64,000 bases of DNA, taken from NCBI GenBank assembly GCA_002471225.1, contig DKPO01000013.1, positions 1 to 64,000 of the forward strand, in the 5' to 3' direction. The stretch is from Porphyromonadaceae bacterium UBA7332. Its GTDB lineage: Bacteria; Bacteroidota; Bacteroidia; Bacteroidales; UBA7332. Positions 16,211 through 25,085 of the stretch are shown here, piece after piece; positions within the stretch are counted from its first letter, which is position 1, and every line of letters begins with the position of its first letter. The notes under the pieces were generated by a model that saw only the letters and a list, made by a program, of their open reading frames with translations, was not told the origin of the DNA and searched no databases. Both the position numbers and the translations under genes were made by a program.

Positions 16211-17605
16211 ATGAAACAGATAGATCAAGTGGCCAATGGGGCAAAATTCATAGCCGATACTCCTCACCGTGAAAGCCACGATAAATGCCTATGGGCTGCA
16301 CGTATAAGACGCGACAAGGTTGCTCAGCAAATTCCGGAGTGGGAAGAAATGAGACTATTGGCATCTGAAATTAAAAAACATACATTATCTCATCTTGATT
16401 ATTATCTGGATGAGTTTGAAAAAAATGCAATTGCTAACGGAATACATGTTCATTGGGCTAAAGACGCACAAGAACACAATGAACTGATTTACGAAATATT
16501 CAAATCTCATAATGTCAAGACTGTCACAAAAGGAAAGTCTATGCTTATGGATGAATGTGAGATGCGTGAATACATGACAGAAAGGGGCATTGATATATTC
16601 GAAGCGGATTTAGGAGAGCGCATTCAGCAATTAAGTAACGAAAGAGCTTCACATATCGTTATGCCGGCTATACATAAACTCCGGGGAGACGTATCCCGAC
16701 TTTTTGCCGATCATATGAACAGTGATCCGGATAATGACGATCCTCATTATCTGAACAGTGTTATGCGTGCCGATATGCGAAAAAACTATATCAAAGCTGA
16801 CGCGGGGATGAGCGGCGCCAATTTCGCAATAGCCGAGACAGGTGGAATCGTAGTTTGTACTAATGAGGGAAATGCGGATATCAGTGCCAACGTCCCTCCT
16901 CTTTATGTTGTGAGTGTCGGCATCGAAAAACTAATTCCCAGAGCAAGCGATGTTCCGCTTTTCGTAAGATTACTATCCAGAAGTGCTTTAGGTTTTCATG
17001 TAACACAATACACGTCTCATTATCATGGTCCGCGCGAAGGTCAGGAAATGCACATCGTTATTGTAGATAACGGCAGATCTGAGCGCCTCGCAACACCTGA
17101 ATACTGGGAGGTACTTAAGTGTATCCGTTGTTCGGCCTGTCTTAACACATGCCCTGTTTATCGCCGATCGGGGGGATTAAGCTATGACGCAACCTATATG
17201 GGCCCTATCGGCATTGTGCTTGAGCCGAGCTACGACCTTCATCTTTACGCACAACTCCCGTATTCCTGCACTCACTGCGGATCTTGCGGGAATGTTTGTC
17301 CCGTACAGGTTCCTCTGCCTTCTCTTATTTTCAGATGGCGCAATATTTTAGTTGACAAAAAAGAAGATTTGCTGGTTCACCGTTTCCAGATGGATGCTGC
17401 TGCTATTGCATTAAAAAATGAATTCAGACTAAGTTGGGCTGAGAAGTTTGCTTTAAGTGCGCTGAAAAATACACCTTCCCGTATTCTTAATTCGAAACTG
17501 AACGATTGGGCCGTTAATCATACCAACCCCGTTCCTCCTGAAGAAACTTTCAGAGAGTTCTATAAGAAGCAGGAAAAACAAAATAAATCTAAACTCGATC
17601 AATAG
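16211..17605 (+). CDS. lutB: L-lactate dehydrogenase complex Fe-S subunit LutB (YkgF)
   Basis: 464-residue subunit with an N-terminal LUD domain and a C-terminal dicluster ferredoxin part: CIRCSACLNTCPVYR and CTHCGSCGNVCPVQVP are two [4Fe-4S] motifs. The C-terminal 100 residues match the usual LutB extension. Lactate-derived electrons likely go to the quinone pool, which fits the menaquinone operon 1 kb downstream. It sits between lutA and lutC with 1- and 2-base gaps, so translation is probably coupled. Confidence 0.93.
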   Translation: MKQIDQVANGAKFIADTPHRESHDKCLWAARIRRDKVAQQIPEWEEMRLLASEIKKHTLSHLDYYLDEFEKNAIANGIHVHWAKDAQEHNELIYEIFKSHNVKTVTKGKSMLMDECEMREYMTERGIDIFEADLGERIQQLSNERASHIVMPAIHKLRGDVSRLFADHMNSDPDNDDPHYLNSVMRADMRKNYIKADAGMSGANFAIAETGGIVVCTNEGNADISANVPPLYVVSVGIEKLIPRASDVPLFVRLLSRSALGFHVTQYTSHYHGPREGQEMHIVIVDNGRSERLATPEYWEVLKCIRCSACLNTCPVYRRSGGLSYDATYMGPIGIVLEPSYDLHLYAQLPYSCTHCGSCGNVCPVQVPLPSLIFRWRNILVDKKEDLLVHRFQMDAAAIALKNEFRLSWAEKFALSALKNTPSRILNSKLNDWAVNHTNPVPPEETFREFYKKQEKQNKSKLDQ

Positions 17606-17607
17606 AC

Positions 17608-18198
17608 ATGGATAACAATTTAAATAATTCCCGCGAATTAATTCTAAATAAGATACGCAATGGTAAACCTCAGCATGTAGCTCTACCTGACGTTCCGTTA
17701 TATGCTTATAAAGGAAATTTAATCGAGGGATTTCGAACGCATCTGACTGAATTCGACGGTAAGTTTCAAGAGTTCGGTAACCGTAGTGAAGCTATTAAAT
17801 GGCTACAATCGGAGCTTGATCCAGGAAAAAAAATATTTTCCAATATCCCGGACTTTCAGGGAACGATAGCTACTGACAGCTTTAAAGATCCGCACTTAGC
17901 ACATGTCGTAGATATTTGTGTGGCTGAAGGTGTGTTGGGGGTAGCCGAAACCGGATCCGTGTGGGTTAATGACGAAGTTTTAGGAGTCAGTGCCGCCGCT
18001 CTGTTTTCTACCGATCTCTACTTACTTCTGGATCGCTCGAAACTCGTTGACGGCCTTCATGCCGGCTACAAATCATTAAACCTAAGGCATCATCAGTATG
18101 GTGCTTTTTATACCGGCCCTTCAGCTACTGCTGATATTGAAGCTGTACATATCACAGGGGCTCAGGGTGAAATAAGTTTAACGGTTTTATTATATTAA
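17608..18198 (+). CDS. lutC: L-lactate utilisation protein LutC (YkgG)
   Basis: 196-residue LUD-domain protein, third subunit of the complex, without Fe-S cysteine motifs. It shows the GVAETGSVW motif shared with LutB and the C-terminal ADIEAVHITGAQG motif expected in LutC. Last gene of the operon, ending 70 bases before a strong hairpin. No lactate permease or LutR-like regulator is adjacent, unlike in Bacillus. Confidence 0.92.
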   Translation: MDNNLNNSRELILNKIRNGKPQHVALPDVPLYAYKGNLIEGFRTHLTEFDGKFQEFGNRSEAIKWLQSELDPGKKIFSNIPDFQGTIATDSFKDPHLAHVVDICVAEGVLGVAETGSVWVNDEVLGVSAAALFSTDLYLLLDRSKLVDGLHAGYKSLNLRHHQYGAFYTGPSATADIEAVHITGAQGEISLTVLLY

Positions 18199-18262
18199 AT
18201 ACGGGTATTATATGCCTGTCGTAATTAAAAGTAAAACATGTAACATCCTAAGTCTATAAAAT

Positions 18263-18316
18263 AAAAAAGAAGAGTCTCCGATTGAATACATATCAATTGG
18301 AGACTCTTCTTCTTTA
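18263..18316. terminator. Intrinsic terminator after lutABC
   Basis: An 18-bp stem starting AAGAAGAGTCTCC, one G-U pair, loop of about nine bases, with an A-run before and T-rich sequence after. It can stop transcripts from both sides. Confidence 0.85.
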
Positions 18317-18436
18317 TATGCAGATAAACTAACAAAATGATAGTTTTCGCAAAGCTGAATTTCTGATCAAAGTTATCGCCAAAATAAACAGCCAAAACGT
18401 ATTTTTTAGCCGAAATGCCGATAATCGGACAATAAT

Positions 18437-18580
18437 ACACCGTTATTTTTCAAAGAAACGGTATATCTCTGAAAAGAAACGGTATATCTTTAAATTTTCG
18501 CCCTTTGTTTTTTTGTTTATATACGTATATAAAAGTAACGCAATACGTATCTAAAAGCACTACAATACGTATTTCGGCCC
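18437..18580. repeat. Degenerate 21/22-bp tandem repeats, block 1
   Basis: Two units containing ACGGTATATCT start at 18458 and 18479 (period 21). Three units containing ATACGTAT start at 18521, 18543 and 18565 (period 22). The same two unit types occur again at 42971-43260. The core TACGTA is self-complementary. Function unknown. Confidence 0.75.
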
Positions 18581-18795
18581 AAAACAATGCTTTCTGACTC
18601 GCATTACAGCAAATAACACCTGATTATCAAACGATTACACAAACAACAAATCCTGCGCATATATGCTGATAAAAAGAATAAAATCGAAAACAGCTCAATC
18701 TCAGCGATTAGGGAAATTCAAAACGTCACCAAAACAAGCCTTTTACTTGATTTTTATCATAAAAAGCACCAATTAAACTCTGCTCCTCCTCCGTT

Positions 18796-19866
18796 TTATC
18801 TTAAATCTTTTCGCCTGATTTTACCACTCTCAGTCCGTGGAATCTGTTCGATATGAATTATCTCTTTCGGATACTCATATTTACTCAATAATGCTTCCAT
18901 TTGTGACAGCTTTGCTGCAGATAGTTCCTCTTCTGAATACAAAACCACTTTCTCTCCAAGTCTGGAATCGGGCTTGGCAGAAATAGCAAAAGGAGACACA
19001 AAAAGATGCGCTATTTTAGCTTCAATCTGTTCTATCTGTAATTTGACACCACCGCTATTAATTACATTATCTTTCCGCCCGATCACCCTAAAATTACCGG
19101 CTGAATCAAACTCGACGATATCATTTGTTTGCAACGTTTCGTCACATACATTAAACGCATCAATGATTAGAGCCTGATCCGATGACGTCCGGAGTGAAAC
19201 TCCCGGCAGAGGAGTGTAAAACAGCGAAGCATCAGGTCCGTTTACACGACGAAGAGCTATATGCGAGAGAGTCTCGGTCATGCCGTAAGTGGAAAAAACA
19301 GCATTGTGCAATCCCTGCAACAGTTTTTCTATTTCGGGGTCTATAGCTGCCCCTCCAATGATTATCTGAGAAACCGATTCTAAACGCAATTTCTCTGTTT
19401 CATTTGTCAGCGTATTAAAAACCTGTAATGGGATCATGGCTACAAAATCAACAGCAAAACGGATCTTACTGAACGGATGCCCGTCTGTTGAAATAACGTG
19501 CAGACAATAACCCGATACCAAACCGCGGACAACCATCATTTTTCCGGCTATAAAACTCATAGGCAGACATAAAAGAGCTTGAGTCTGCGTATTCAGATTC
19601 AAAAATTCGCAGGTCATTGCGGCACTCTGAATCATCTGACTTTTACGTACAACCCGAGGTTTGGGTGTTCCTGTAGAACCGGAAGTATGAACCGTTATCT
19701 CTTCAGAGGAAGAAAACCAGTCGCGAAGAAAAGAGAATACTTCTATTTCCGCTTCAGACCAGTTCGAAGCATTTTCGGCAAAAACATCATCAATTGTATC
19801 TTTGCTGATTTCGTACGAACCTAAACGTAAGATCTGCTTATTTCTGTCTGTTATATACTTATTCAT
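18796..19866 (-). CDS. menE: o-Succinylbenzoate-CoA ligase
   Basis: Adenylate-forming enzyme that activates o-succinylbenzoate with CoA in menaquinone synthesis. It has the phosphate loop TSGSTGTPKPR, the STYGMTETLSHIALRR motif, the hinge IGRKDNVINSGG and the C-terminal catalytic lysine region PRTESGKIRRKDLR. At 356 residues it is about 100 shorter than E. coli or Bacillus MenE, as is usual in Bacteroidetes, and all core motifs remain. Last gene of the men operon, with its start overlapping the menC stop by 4 bases. Confidence 0.92.
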   Translation of the reverse strand: MNKYITDRNKQILRLGSYEISKDTIDDVFAENASNWSEAEIEVFSFLRDWFSSSEEITVHTSGSTGTPKPRVVRKSQMIQSAAMTCEFLNLNTQTQALLCLPMSFIAGKMMVVRGLVSGYCLHVISTDGHPFSKIRFAVDFVAMIPLQVFNTLTNETEKLRLESVSQIIIGGAAIDPEIEKLLQGLHNAVFSTYGMTETLSHIALRRVNGPDASLFYTPLPGVSLRTSSDQALIIDAFNVCDETLQTNDIVEFDSAGNFRVIGRKDNVINSGGVKLQIEQIEAKIAHLFVSPFAISAKPDSRLGEKVVLYSEEELSAAKLSQMEALLSKYEYPKEIIHIEQIPRTESGKIRRKDLR

Positions 19867-20921
19867 TGAATTATTGTAAGAGGATCAAAGTTTATATCCG
19901 GATTAATCCATAAACAATCCTGACGAATCTCCAGATTCATAGGTATATTGTTTGTGTAAAGCATTCCTGTACCTAATCCCTGCGGCAATGGATTTTTGAA
20001 CGTCGAGGTCCATTGAGCAATCGCATTCAATCCGATATTCGATTCTAAAGCAGAAGTTATCCACCAGGGAATATTTCTTAACCGAGCTTCCTGAATCCAC
20101 TCTGATGTCCCGGCCATACCTCCGTGTAAAGAAGGTTTCAGAATAATATATTGCGGTTTGATTGCTTCCAGTAATGCTTGTTTATCCGAGAAGTCATTTA
20201 CACCTATCAGCTCTTCATCTAAAGCAATCGGAACAGGAGTCCGGCTACACAAATCTGCCATTTGAACCCATTGCCCGGCACGGATCGGTTGTTCTATTGA
20301 ATGTATCTCAAACTCAGATAGACGATTTAGTTTATCCATCGCATCCGTCAAAGCAAAAGCACCGTTGGCATCAACACGTAATTCGATTTCATCCGAAGAG
20401 AAATGCGCGCGTATATATCGCAACAAATCTATTTCCGAATCAAAATCAATCGCCCCGATCTTAAGCTTTATACATTTAAATCCGGCTTCCAGTTTAGCAA
20501 CAATCTGGTCATACATTTTCTTTTTATCACCCATCCAGATCAAGCCATTGATACGAATCCCTTCCATTCCGGATGCAAAATCCGTATCATAAAGATGATA
20601 ATCCTGATGCCTTTCATATTGTCGCATAGCTGTTTCCAGTCCAAACAACATAGACGGATAGTTCCGTAAACTTTCCGTATCGACAGAACCTGCTTGCTCC
20701 GTCTGTTTGCAAAACGCCTTAAGAACTTCTTCGTAATCCGGCAGATTGTCACAGCTAAGATCTAAAAGTGGAGCACATTCGCCTATACCTATATGTAAAG
20801 GGTCTTTCAGCGAACGAATAACAACGTACCATACTTTCCTGAAAAGATAAACCCCGCGCGAGGTACCGGCGGGGTTTTTAAATTTCAGTTCGTACGGATA
20901 TACTTGTATTGTAAAATCCAT
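19863..20921 (-). CDS. menC: o-Succinylbenzoate synthase
   Basis: Enolase-superfamily dehydratase turning SHCHC into o-succinylbenzoate. In 352 residues the expected catalytic features appear in order: CIKLKIG (KxK), RVDANGAF, EQPI, LDEELIGV and ILKPSLHGG, which hold the catalytic lysines and Mg2+ ligands. It starts 15 bases after the menB stop and overlaps menE by 4 bases. Cytosolic. Confidence 0.93.
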   Translation of the reverse strand: MDFTIQVYPYELKFKNPAGTSRGVYLFRKVWYVVIRSLKDPLHIGIGECAPLLDLSCDNLPDYEEVLKAFCKQTEQAGSVDTESLRNYPSMLFGLETAMRQYERHQDYHLYDTDFASGMEGIRINGLIWMGDKKKMYDQIVAKLEAGFKCIKLKIGAIDFDSEIDLLRYIRAHFSSDEIELRVDANGAFALTDAMDKLNRLSEFEIHSIEQPIRAGQWVQMADLCSRTPVPIALDEELIGVNDFSDKQALLEAIKPQYIILKPSLHGGMAGTSEWIQEARLRNIPWWITSALESNIGLNAIAQWTSTFKNPLPQGLGTGMLYTNNIPMNLEIRQDCLWINPDINFDPLTIIQ

Positions 20922-20936
20922 AACACAATTATCTTA

Positions 20937-21761
20937 TCAAGGATATTTCGGATATTTTTTGAAGTCAGGTTTACGCTTTTCAAGGAACGCATGTTTACCT
21001 TCCTGCGCCTCTTCTGTCAAATAATAAAGCAAAGTTGCATTTCCTGCAAACTCCTGTAGACCTGCCTGACCATCTAATTCAGCATTCATTCCTAATTTTA
21101 GCATACGAAGTGCCATCGGGCTGTGTTGCATCATTTGCTGTGCCCATTCTACCACCTCATCTTCCAACTGATCAAAAGGAACTACTTTATTTACCAATCC
21201 CATATCCAAAGCTTCTTGTGCTGAATACTGGCGGCAAAGGAACCAAATTTCACGAGCTTTCTTTTGTCCGACGATTCGAGCTAAGTAAGACGAACCGAAA
21301 CCGGCATCAAAACTACCTACTTTCGGACCTGTTTGTCCGAAAATTGCATTTTCTGATGCAATAGACAAGTCACACATTACATGTAAAACGTGTCCGCCTC
21401 CGATAGCAAAACCGTTAACCATCGCAATGACAGGTTTCGGCATAGAGCGAATTTGTTTTTGAACATCAAGAATATTCAAACGTGGTACACCGTCTTTCCC
21501 AACATAACCTCCAACACCTTTCACGTTCTGGTCACCACCCGAACAGAAAGCTTTATCTCCGGCTCCGGTCAAAACCACCACACAGATATCCTGATCTTCA
21601 CGACAAATGCGTAAAGCATCACTGATTTCCATAGATGTGGTCGGTGTGAAAGCATTACGATAACGAGGTCTGTTTATTGTAATCTTAGCGATTCCATCAA
21701 AATAGTCGAAAAGAATCTCTTCGTACTCTTTGATTGTTTGCCATTCTCTTTTAGTTGCCAT
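20937..21761 (-). CDS. menB: 1,4-Dihydroxy-2-naphthoyl-CoA synthase
   Basis: Crotonase-family enzyme closing the naphthoquinone ring from o-succinylbenzoyl-CoA. The 274-residue protein has the oxyanion-hole sequences GDKAFCSGGDQ and VNGFAIGGGH and the MenB-typical stretch GSFDAGFGSSYLARIVG. The conserved AREIWFLCRQY tract distinguishes MenB from ordinary enoyl-CoA hydratases. Its start overlaps the end of menD by 11 bases, so the two are translationally coupled. Confidence 0.96.
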   Translation of the reverse strand: MATKREWQTIKEYEEILFDYFDGIAKITINRPRYRNAFTPTTSMEISDALRICREDQDICVVVLTGAGDKAFCSGGDQNVKGVGGYVGKDGVPRLNILDVQKQIRSMPKPVIAMVNGFAIGGGHVLHVMCDLSIASENAIFGQTGPKVGSFDAGFGSSYLARIVGQKKAREIWFLCRQYSAQEALDMGLVNKVVPFDQLEDEVVEWAQQMMQHSPMALRMLKLGMNAELDGQAGLQEFAGNATLLYYLTEEAQEGKHAFLEKRKPDFKKYPKYP

Positions 21762-23445
21762 TGTTCAATGTTTTTATATAATGATAATAGGATTTGAATA
21801 CTTTAGGATTCACCTCAGCCGAAGTAAATACCTCCAAAAATAATGGTTTATTCGATTCCTTATTCATAAATGTTTCTAATATTTCATCTAACTGTTCCGA
21901 ATCAGAAGCAGAGAGATATTCAAATCCACGACTCAGAACCCACTCCTTTGCCTGAGTCTGATGATGGCAGGCTATGAAACCGTCCATTGCTTCCGATTTA
22001 TCAGCTCCCGGTAGCAGATGAAAGATTCCCCCACTGCCATTATTCATTAATACGATACGCAAATTGTTTTTTACATACTTATTCCATAAACCGTTCTGAT
22101 CATAGAAGAAACTTAAATCTCCTACAAACAGAAATACAAGTTCGGATGTTTCGCAGGCAAAACCCACAGTCGTTGACACAATCCCGTCAATACCACTCAC
22201 TCCGCGATTACTGATTACACGAATAGATGCATCCAGATTACATAATTGAGCATTACGCACAGAGGAACTGTTGCCTAAATGCAAAAAGCTATTCATTGGT
22301 AAACGGGACATCAATGTATCTATTGCTTTCAAATCAGAGTAGTCGGCAGATTGAATCCATAGACTACCTGCTTGCTGCAACTGATTGGCTCTTTCGTTCC
22401 AGTAAGTTGCATAATTACCTTCAGCCTTTCCGCTTGCATTTCTCAATAATGAGTTAAGAAATACTGTCGGTGACATATCATAAACCTCCGACAGACAAGA
22501 AAAAGCATCCTTTAATTCATCCCCCGATTGCAGAGACCAGCAAGCTTTGGGTGTATGTGACCGTAAAAACTGCTTAATACGTCTCGAAACCCAGTGTCCT
22601 CCTATTGAAATAACTATTTCAGGCGCTAAATCTGTTTGCTCTTCCTCCGTAAGCGTATAAAGCATGGCATCGAGTTGTTTCATGACAAAATCGCCTGAAA
22701 GATTGGAAGTATGTTCAGAAATAACAAGCGCATCATATTGTGCCGCAAAACGCTGAAGTAAGTCAGTTAGAGAAGCATCCGTATTCATCTGACCGCATAA
22801 AACCCAGATTTTACCTGATGCTTGCAATTGTTTAACTTCCTCACCCGCATCATAATCACAAACGGACTCATGTTTACGGATAATACGAACTTCGGGTAAG
22901 ACTTCTGTCGTGAAATTATATAAAGGTTCCGCAATCGGTATATTTATATGTGACGGCGTACCTCCCTGGTTATACAGATTAAGAATTGCCTGATTAATTA
23001 AGCGGTTGCAAAACCAACGTTCTTCCTGCGTATTGATTTCAGGTAGTTGAACTGAGTAATTACAAACAGCTTTTAAGGCATTATGCTGCGGAAGCATTTG
23101 TCCGTCCTGTTGGCCCAACCACGCCAAAGGGCGATCGGCCGAAATAATCAGAAGCGGAATCTGCTGATAAAAAGCTTCGGCGACAGCCGGTGCATAATTC
23201 AACAATGCACTACCGGAGGTACAACATATGGCTACCGGTTTGTTCAATTGTTGAGCTAACCCCAACCCGAAGAAAGCGGCGCTTCGCTCATCTACCACCG
23301 AGTAACACTTGAACTCAGGATGTTGCGAAAAGGTATGCAACAAAGGAGCATTACGTGAACCGGGAGATAAAACGATATCCGTTATCCCATGTCTAAGCAT
23401 AACTGCAACCAACTCAAGCACGTTCTTTTTATCCGTATATTTCAT
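21751..23445 (-). CDS. menD: SEPHCHC synthase (2-oxoglutarate decarboxylase)
   Basis: ThDP enzyme joining 2-oxoglutarate to isochorismate. 564 residues in the usual three-domain layout: an N-terminal Pyr domain with LSPGSRNAPLL and VDERSAAFFGLGLA, and a C-terminal PP domain with the ThDP/Mg2+ motif VGDLSFFYDQNGLW followed by NNLRIVLMNNGSGGIF. Follows menF after a 29-base gap. Cytosolic. Confidence 0.95.
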   Translation of the reverse strand: MKYTDKKNVLELVAVMLRHGITDIVLSPGSRNAPLLHTFSQHPEFKCYSVVDERSAAFFGLGLAQQLNKPVAICCTSGSALLNYAPAVAEAFYQQIPLLIISADRPLAWLGQQDGQMLPQHNALKAVCNYSVQLPEINTQEERWFCNRLINQAILNLYNQGGTPSHINIPIAEPLYNFTTEVLPEVRIIRKHESVCDYDAGEEVKQLQASGKIWVLCGQMNTDASLTDLLQRFAAQYDALVISEHTSNLSGDFVMKQLDAMLYTLTEEEQTDLAPEIVISIGGHWVSRRIKQFLRSHTPKACWSLQSGDELKDAFSCLSEVYDMSPTVFLNSLLRNASGKAEGNYATYWNERANQLQQAGSLWIQSADYSDLKAIDTLMSRLPMNSFLHLGNSSSVRNAQLCNLDASIRVISNRGVSGIDGIVSTTVGFACETSELVFLFVGDLSFFYDQNGLWNKYVKNNLRIVLMNNGSGGIFHLLPGADKSEAMDGFIACHHQTQAKEWVLSRGFEYLSASDSEQLDEILETFMNKESNKPLFLEVFTSAEVNPKVFKSYYHYIKTLNNGN

Positions 23446-23474
23446 TGTTCTCTCTGTTTTAGTTTATACAAACA

Positions 23475-24578
23475 CTAATGTAGAAACAGCGAACGCATGG
23501 TCTGCATTTTATCCTCTGTTTCATTCCATTCAGATTCTGCATCGGAACCACAAAGTATTCCTCCGCCGGCAAAGAAACGTATTTCTTTACTTGAAAGTTG
23601 CATACACCGTAAATTGACATAAAGATTTGTTTCACCTTCGGCATCAATCATCCCCAGGAAACCTGAATAATATTTCCGGTCATATCCTTCATGTTTGCGA
23701 ATAAAAGTATAAGCCTCTTTTTTAGGTAATCCGCAAACAGCAGGGGTCGGATGCAACAAAGAAACCAACTCCGAAACCTGTGAAGATTCCGAAAGACTGA
23801 ATTCAAATATTGTTTTTAAATGAATCAGATTGCCTGCCGTTGCCGTAAATGGTCCTTGCTCTTCAGGATTAATCCCCAGCGTTTTCAGACTTGCTCTTAT
23901 ATATTCCGAGACAATTGCCTGTTCCTGTTGATTTTTCTTGCTCCATTCGTAAGCGATAAAAGGATCACTGATACGCATTGTTCCAGCCAAAGCCACTGTC
24001 GAGTAGTTTCCACTTTTCCCTGATAACAAAATCTCCGGAGTGGATCCTATCCAAACGCCGCCTGATTGTGTAAAACACAAATAGACAAAAGCGTTCTCAT
24101 ACAAAGCACAGGCTTTTTTGAAAAGTGCATAAAGCGAATATTCTCCTGTCACCTTACAAACTTTACTTCTTGACAGAACCAGTTTCTCAAACTCTTTCTG
24201 GTGAAGTGCATGACTGAATTTTGTAAATACATCCTGATATTGCTGAAAATCATTCGTATTCATATTTGAATGCAACGAACAAACCGTCGTATCGCCATTC
24301 AGATCAAATCCTTTTTCCAGGTTATCCCATCCCTCCAATATATCGGTCGGTTCAATAACAATCAACGGAGAATTCTCCGAAATCGAGAAAGGAGCCATTA
24401 CAAAACCTTTCTCATTTTGTAATTGAGTAAAATCTGTCAGTCGTTTAGGTTCACCGGAACGTTGTATCACTAAAACAGGTTCTTTAGTCATTGGCAACCG
24501 ATACAAGGCAAAAGCAATGTTTTTGTCTATAAGATCTTCGGGCCATCTGTCCGAATTTAATTCGATTGTACTATTCAC
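23475..24578 (-). CDS. menF: Isochorismate synthase
   Basis: Chorismate-binding enzyme of 367 residues catalysing chorismate to isochorismate, the entry step to menaquinone. The C-terminal catalytic part shows VLSRSKVCK, GSTPEILL, LAGTM and HPTPAVCGLP, ending with YSGFLG and FFAGGGI. The start is GTG (24576-24578), chosen because it overlaps the thioesterase TGA as GTGA, a coupling signal. Isochorismate could also feed siderophore synthesis, but the men context argues for quinone. Confidence 0.92.
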   Translation of the reverse strand: MNSTIELNSDRWPEDLIDKNIAFALYRLPMTKEPVLVIQRSGEPKRLTDFTQLQNEKGFVMAPFSISENSPLIVIEPTDILEGWDNLEKGFDLNGDTTVCSLHSNMNTNDFQQYQDVFTKFSHALHQKEFEKLVLSRSKVCKVTGEYSLYALFKKACALYENAFVYLCFTQSGGVWIGSTPEILLSGKSGNYSTVALAGTMRISDPFIAYEWSKKNQQEQAIVSEYIRASLKTLGINPEEQGPFTATAGNLIHLKTIFEFSLSESSQVSELVSLLHPTPAVCGLPKKEAYTFIRKHEGYDRKYYSGFLGMIDAEGETNLYVNLRCMQLSSKEIRFFAGGGILCGSDAESEWNETEDKMQTMRSLFLH

Positions 24579-24994
24579 TTCTTCTTAATGATACTGTTCG
24601 TTATTCTGACTGATGAAACCAATTTCTCATCATCTGTAAATACATCTATATTCCAAACATGCGTACTTCGTCCTTTATGAAGCAATGTAGCAATTCCTTT
24701 CACATAACCTGAACGAGCAGCATATACATGATTGGCACTCACCTGCATGCCGCGGCTCACCTCATCTTCTTCACATAAAAGGATAGATCCTACTCCGCAA
24801 ATAGTTTCAGCTAAAGCAATGGTTGCTCCCCCATGCAGAATACCAAATGGTTGCATCGTACGGGAATCTACCGGCATAGTTGCCTCTACTCTGCCCTCTC
24901 CTATAAAAGTGTACTCAATGCCAAGACTCTCCATAAGTGTTCCTTCATTCTTCTTATTGATGTCTTGAAGCGTCATATTGTTTGGTAATTCCAT
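24575..24994 (-). CDS. Hotdog-fold thioesterase, likely DHNA-CoA hydrolase
   Basis: 139-residue PaaI/YbgC-like hotdog thioesterase. The start at 24994 (MELPNN) is preferred over an upstream in-frame ATG at 25120, because the extra 42 residues lack family similarity and a -7 element lies between. The HGGATIALAET motif contains the expected active-site residues. As first gene of the men operon it most likely hydrolyses 1,4-dihydroxy-2-naphthoyl-CoA (the MenI role), which is otherwise missing here; this is inferred from position. It overlaps menF by 4 bases. Confidence 0.85.
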   Translation of the reverse strand: MELPNNMTLQDINKKNEGTLMESLGIEYTFIGEGRVEATMPVDSRTMQPFGILHGGATIALAETICGVGSILLCEEDEVSRGMQVSANHVYAARSGYVKGIATLLHKGRSTHVWNIDVFTDDEKLVSSVRITNSIIKKK

Positions 24995-25014
24995 TATTTC
25001 TCTTTTTTGTCCGA

Positions 25015-25022
25015 CAAAAATA
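25015..25022 (-). promoter_or_regulatory. -7 element for the men operon
   Basis: Minus strand reads TATTTTTG, 21 bases before the thioesterase start codon. No well-spaced TTTG is seen upstream, so the men genes may also be read from the GH97 transcript. Confidence 0.45.
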
Positions 25023-25085
25023 CAGATTCCAAAGAAATTAGAAACAGACTTTGAAGTTTTCTTTCCGACTGATGAGTGATCTGAT

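Larger units (their letters stand above)
18199..18795. other. Intergenic region between lutC and menE
   Basis: About 600 bases between convergent operons. It holds the lut terminator and the 21/22-bp repeat block (18437-18580). From 18580 to 18795 I see nothing recognisable: no ORF, no strong hairpin. No clear terminator for the men operon was found here. Confidence 0.5.

Noticed and set aside
18225..18440. 71-codon minus-strand ORF after lutC
   Set aside because: It spans the lut terminator stem and part of the repeat block and shows no protein features.
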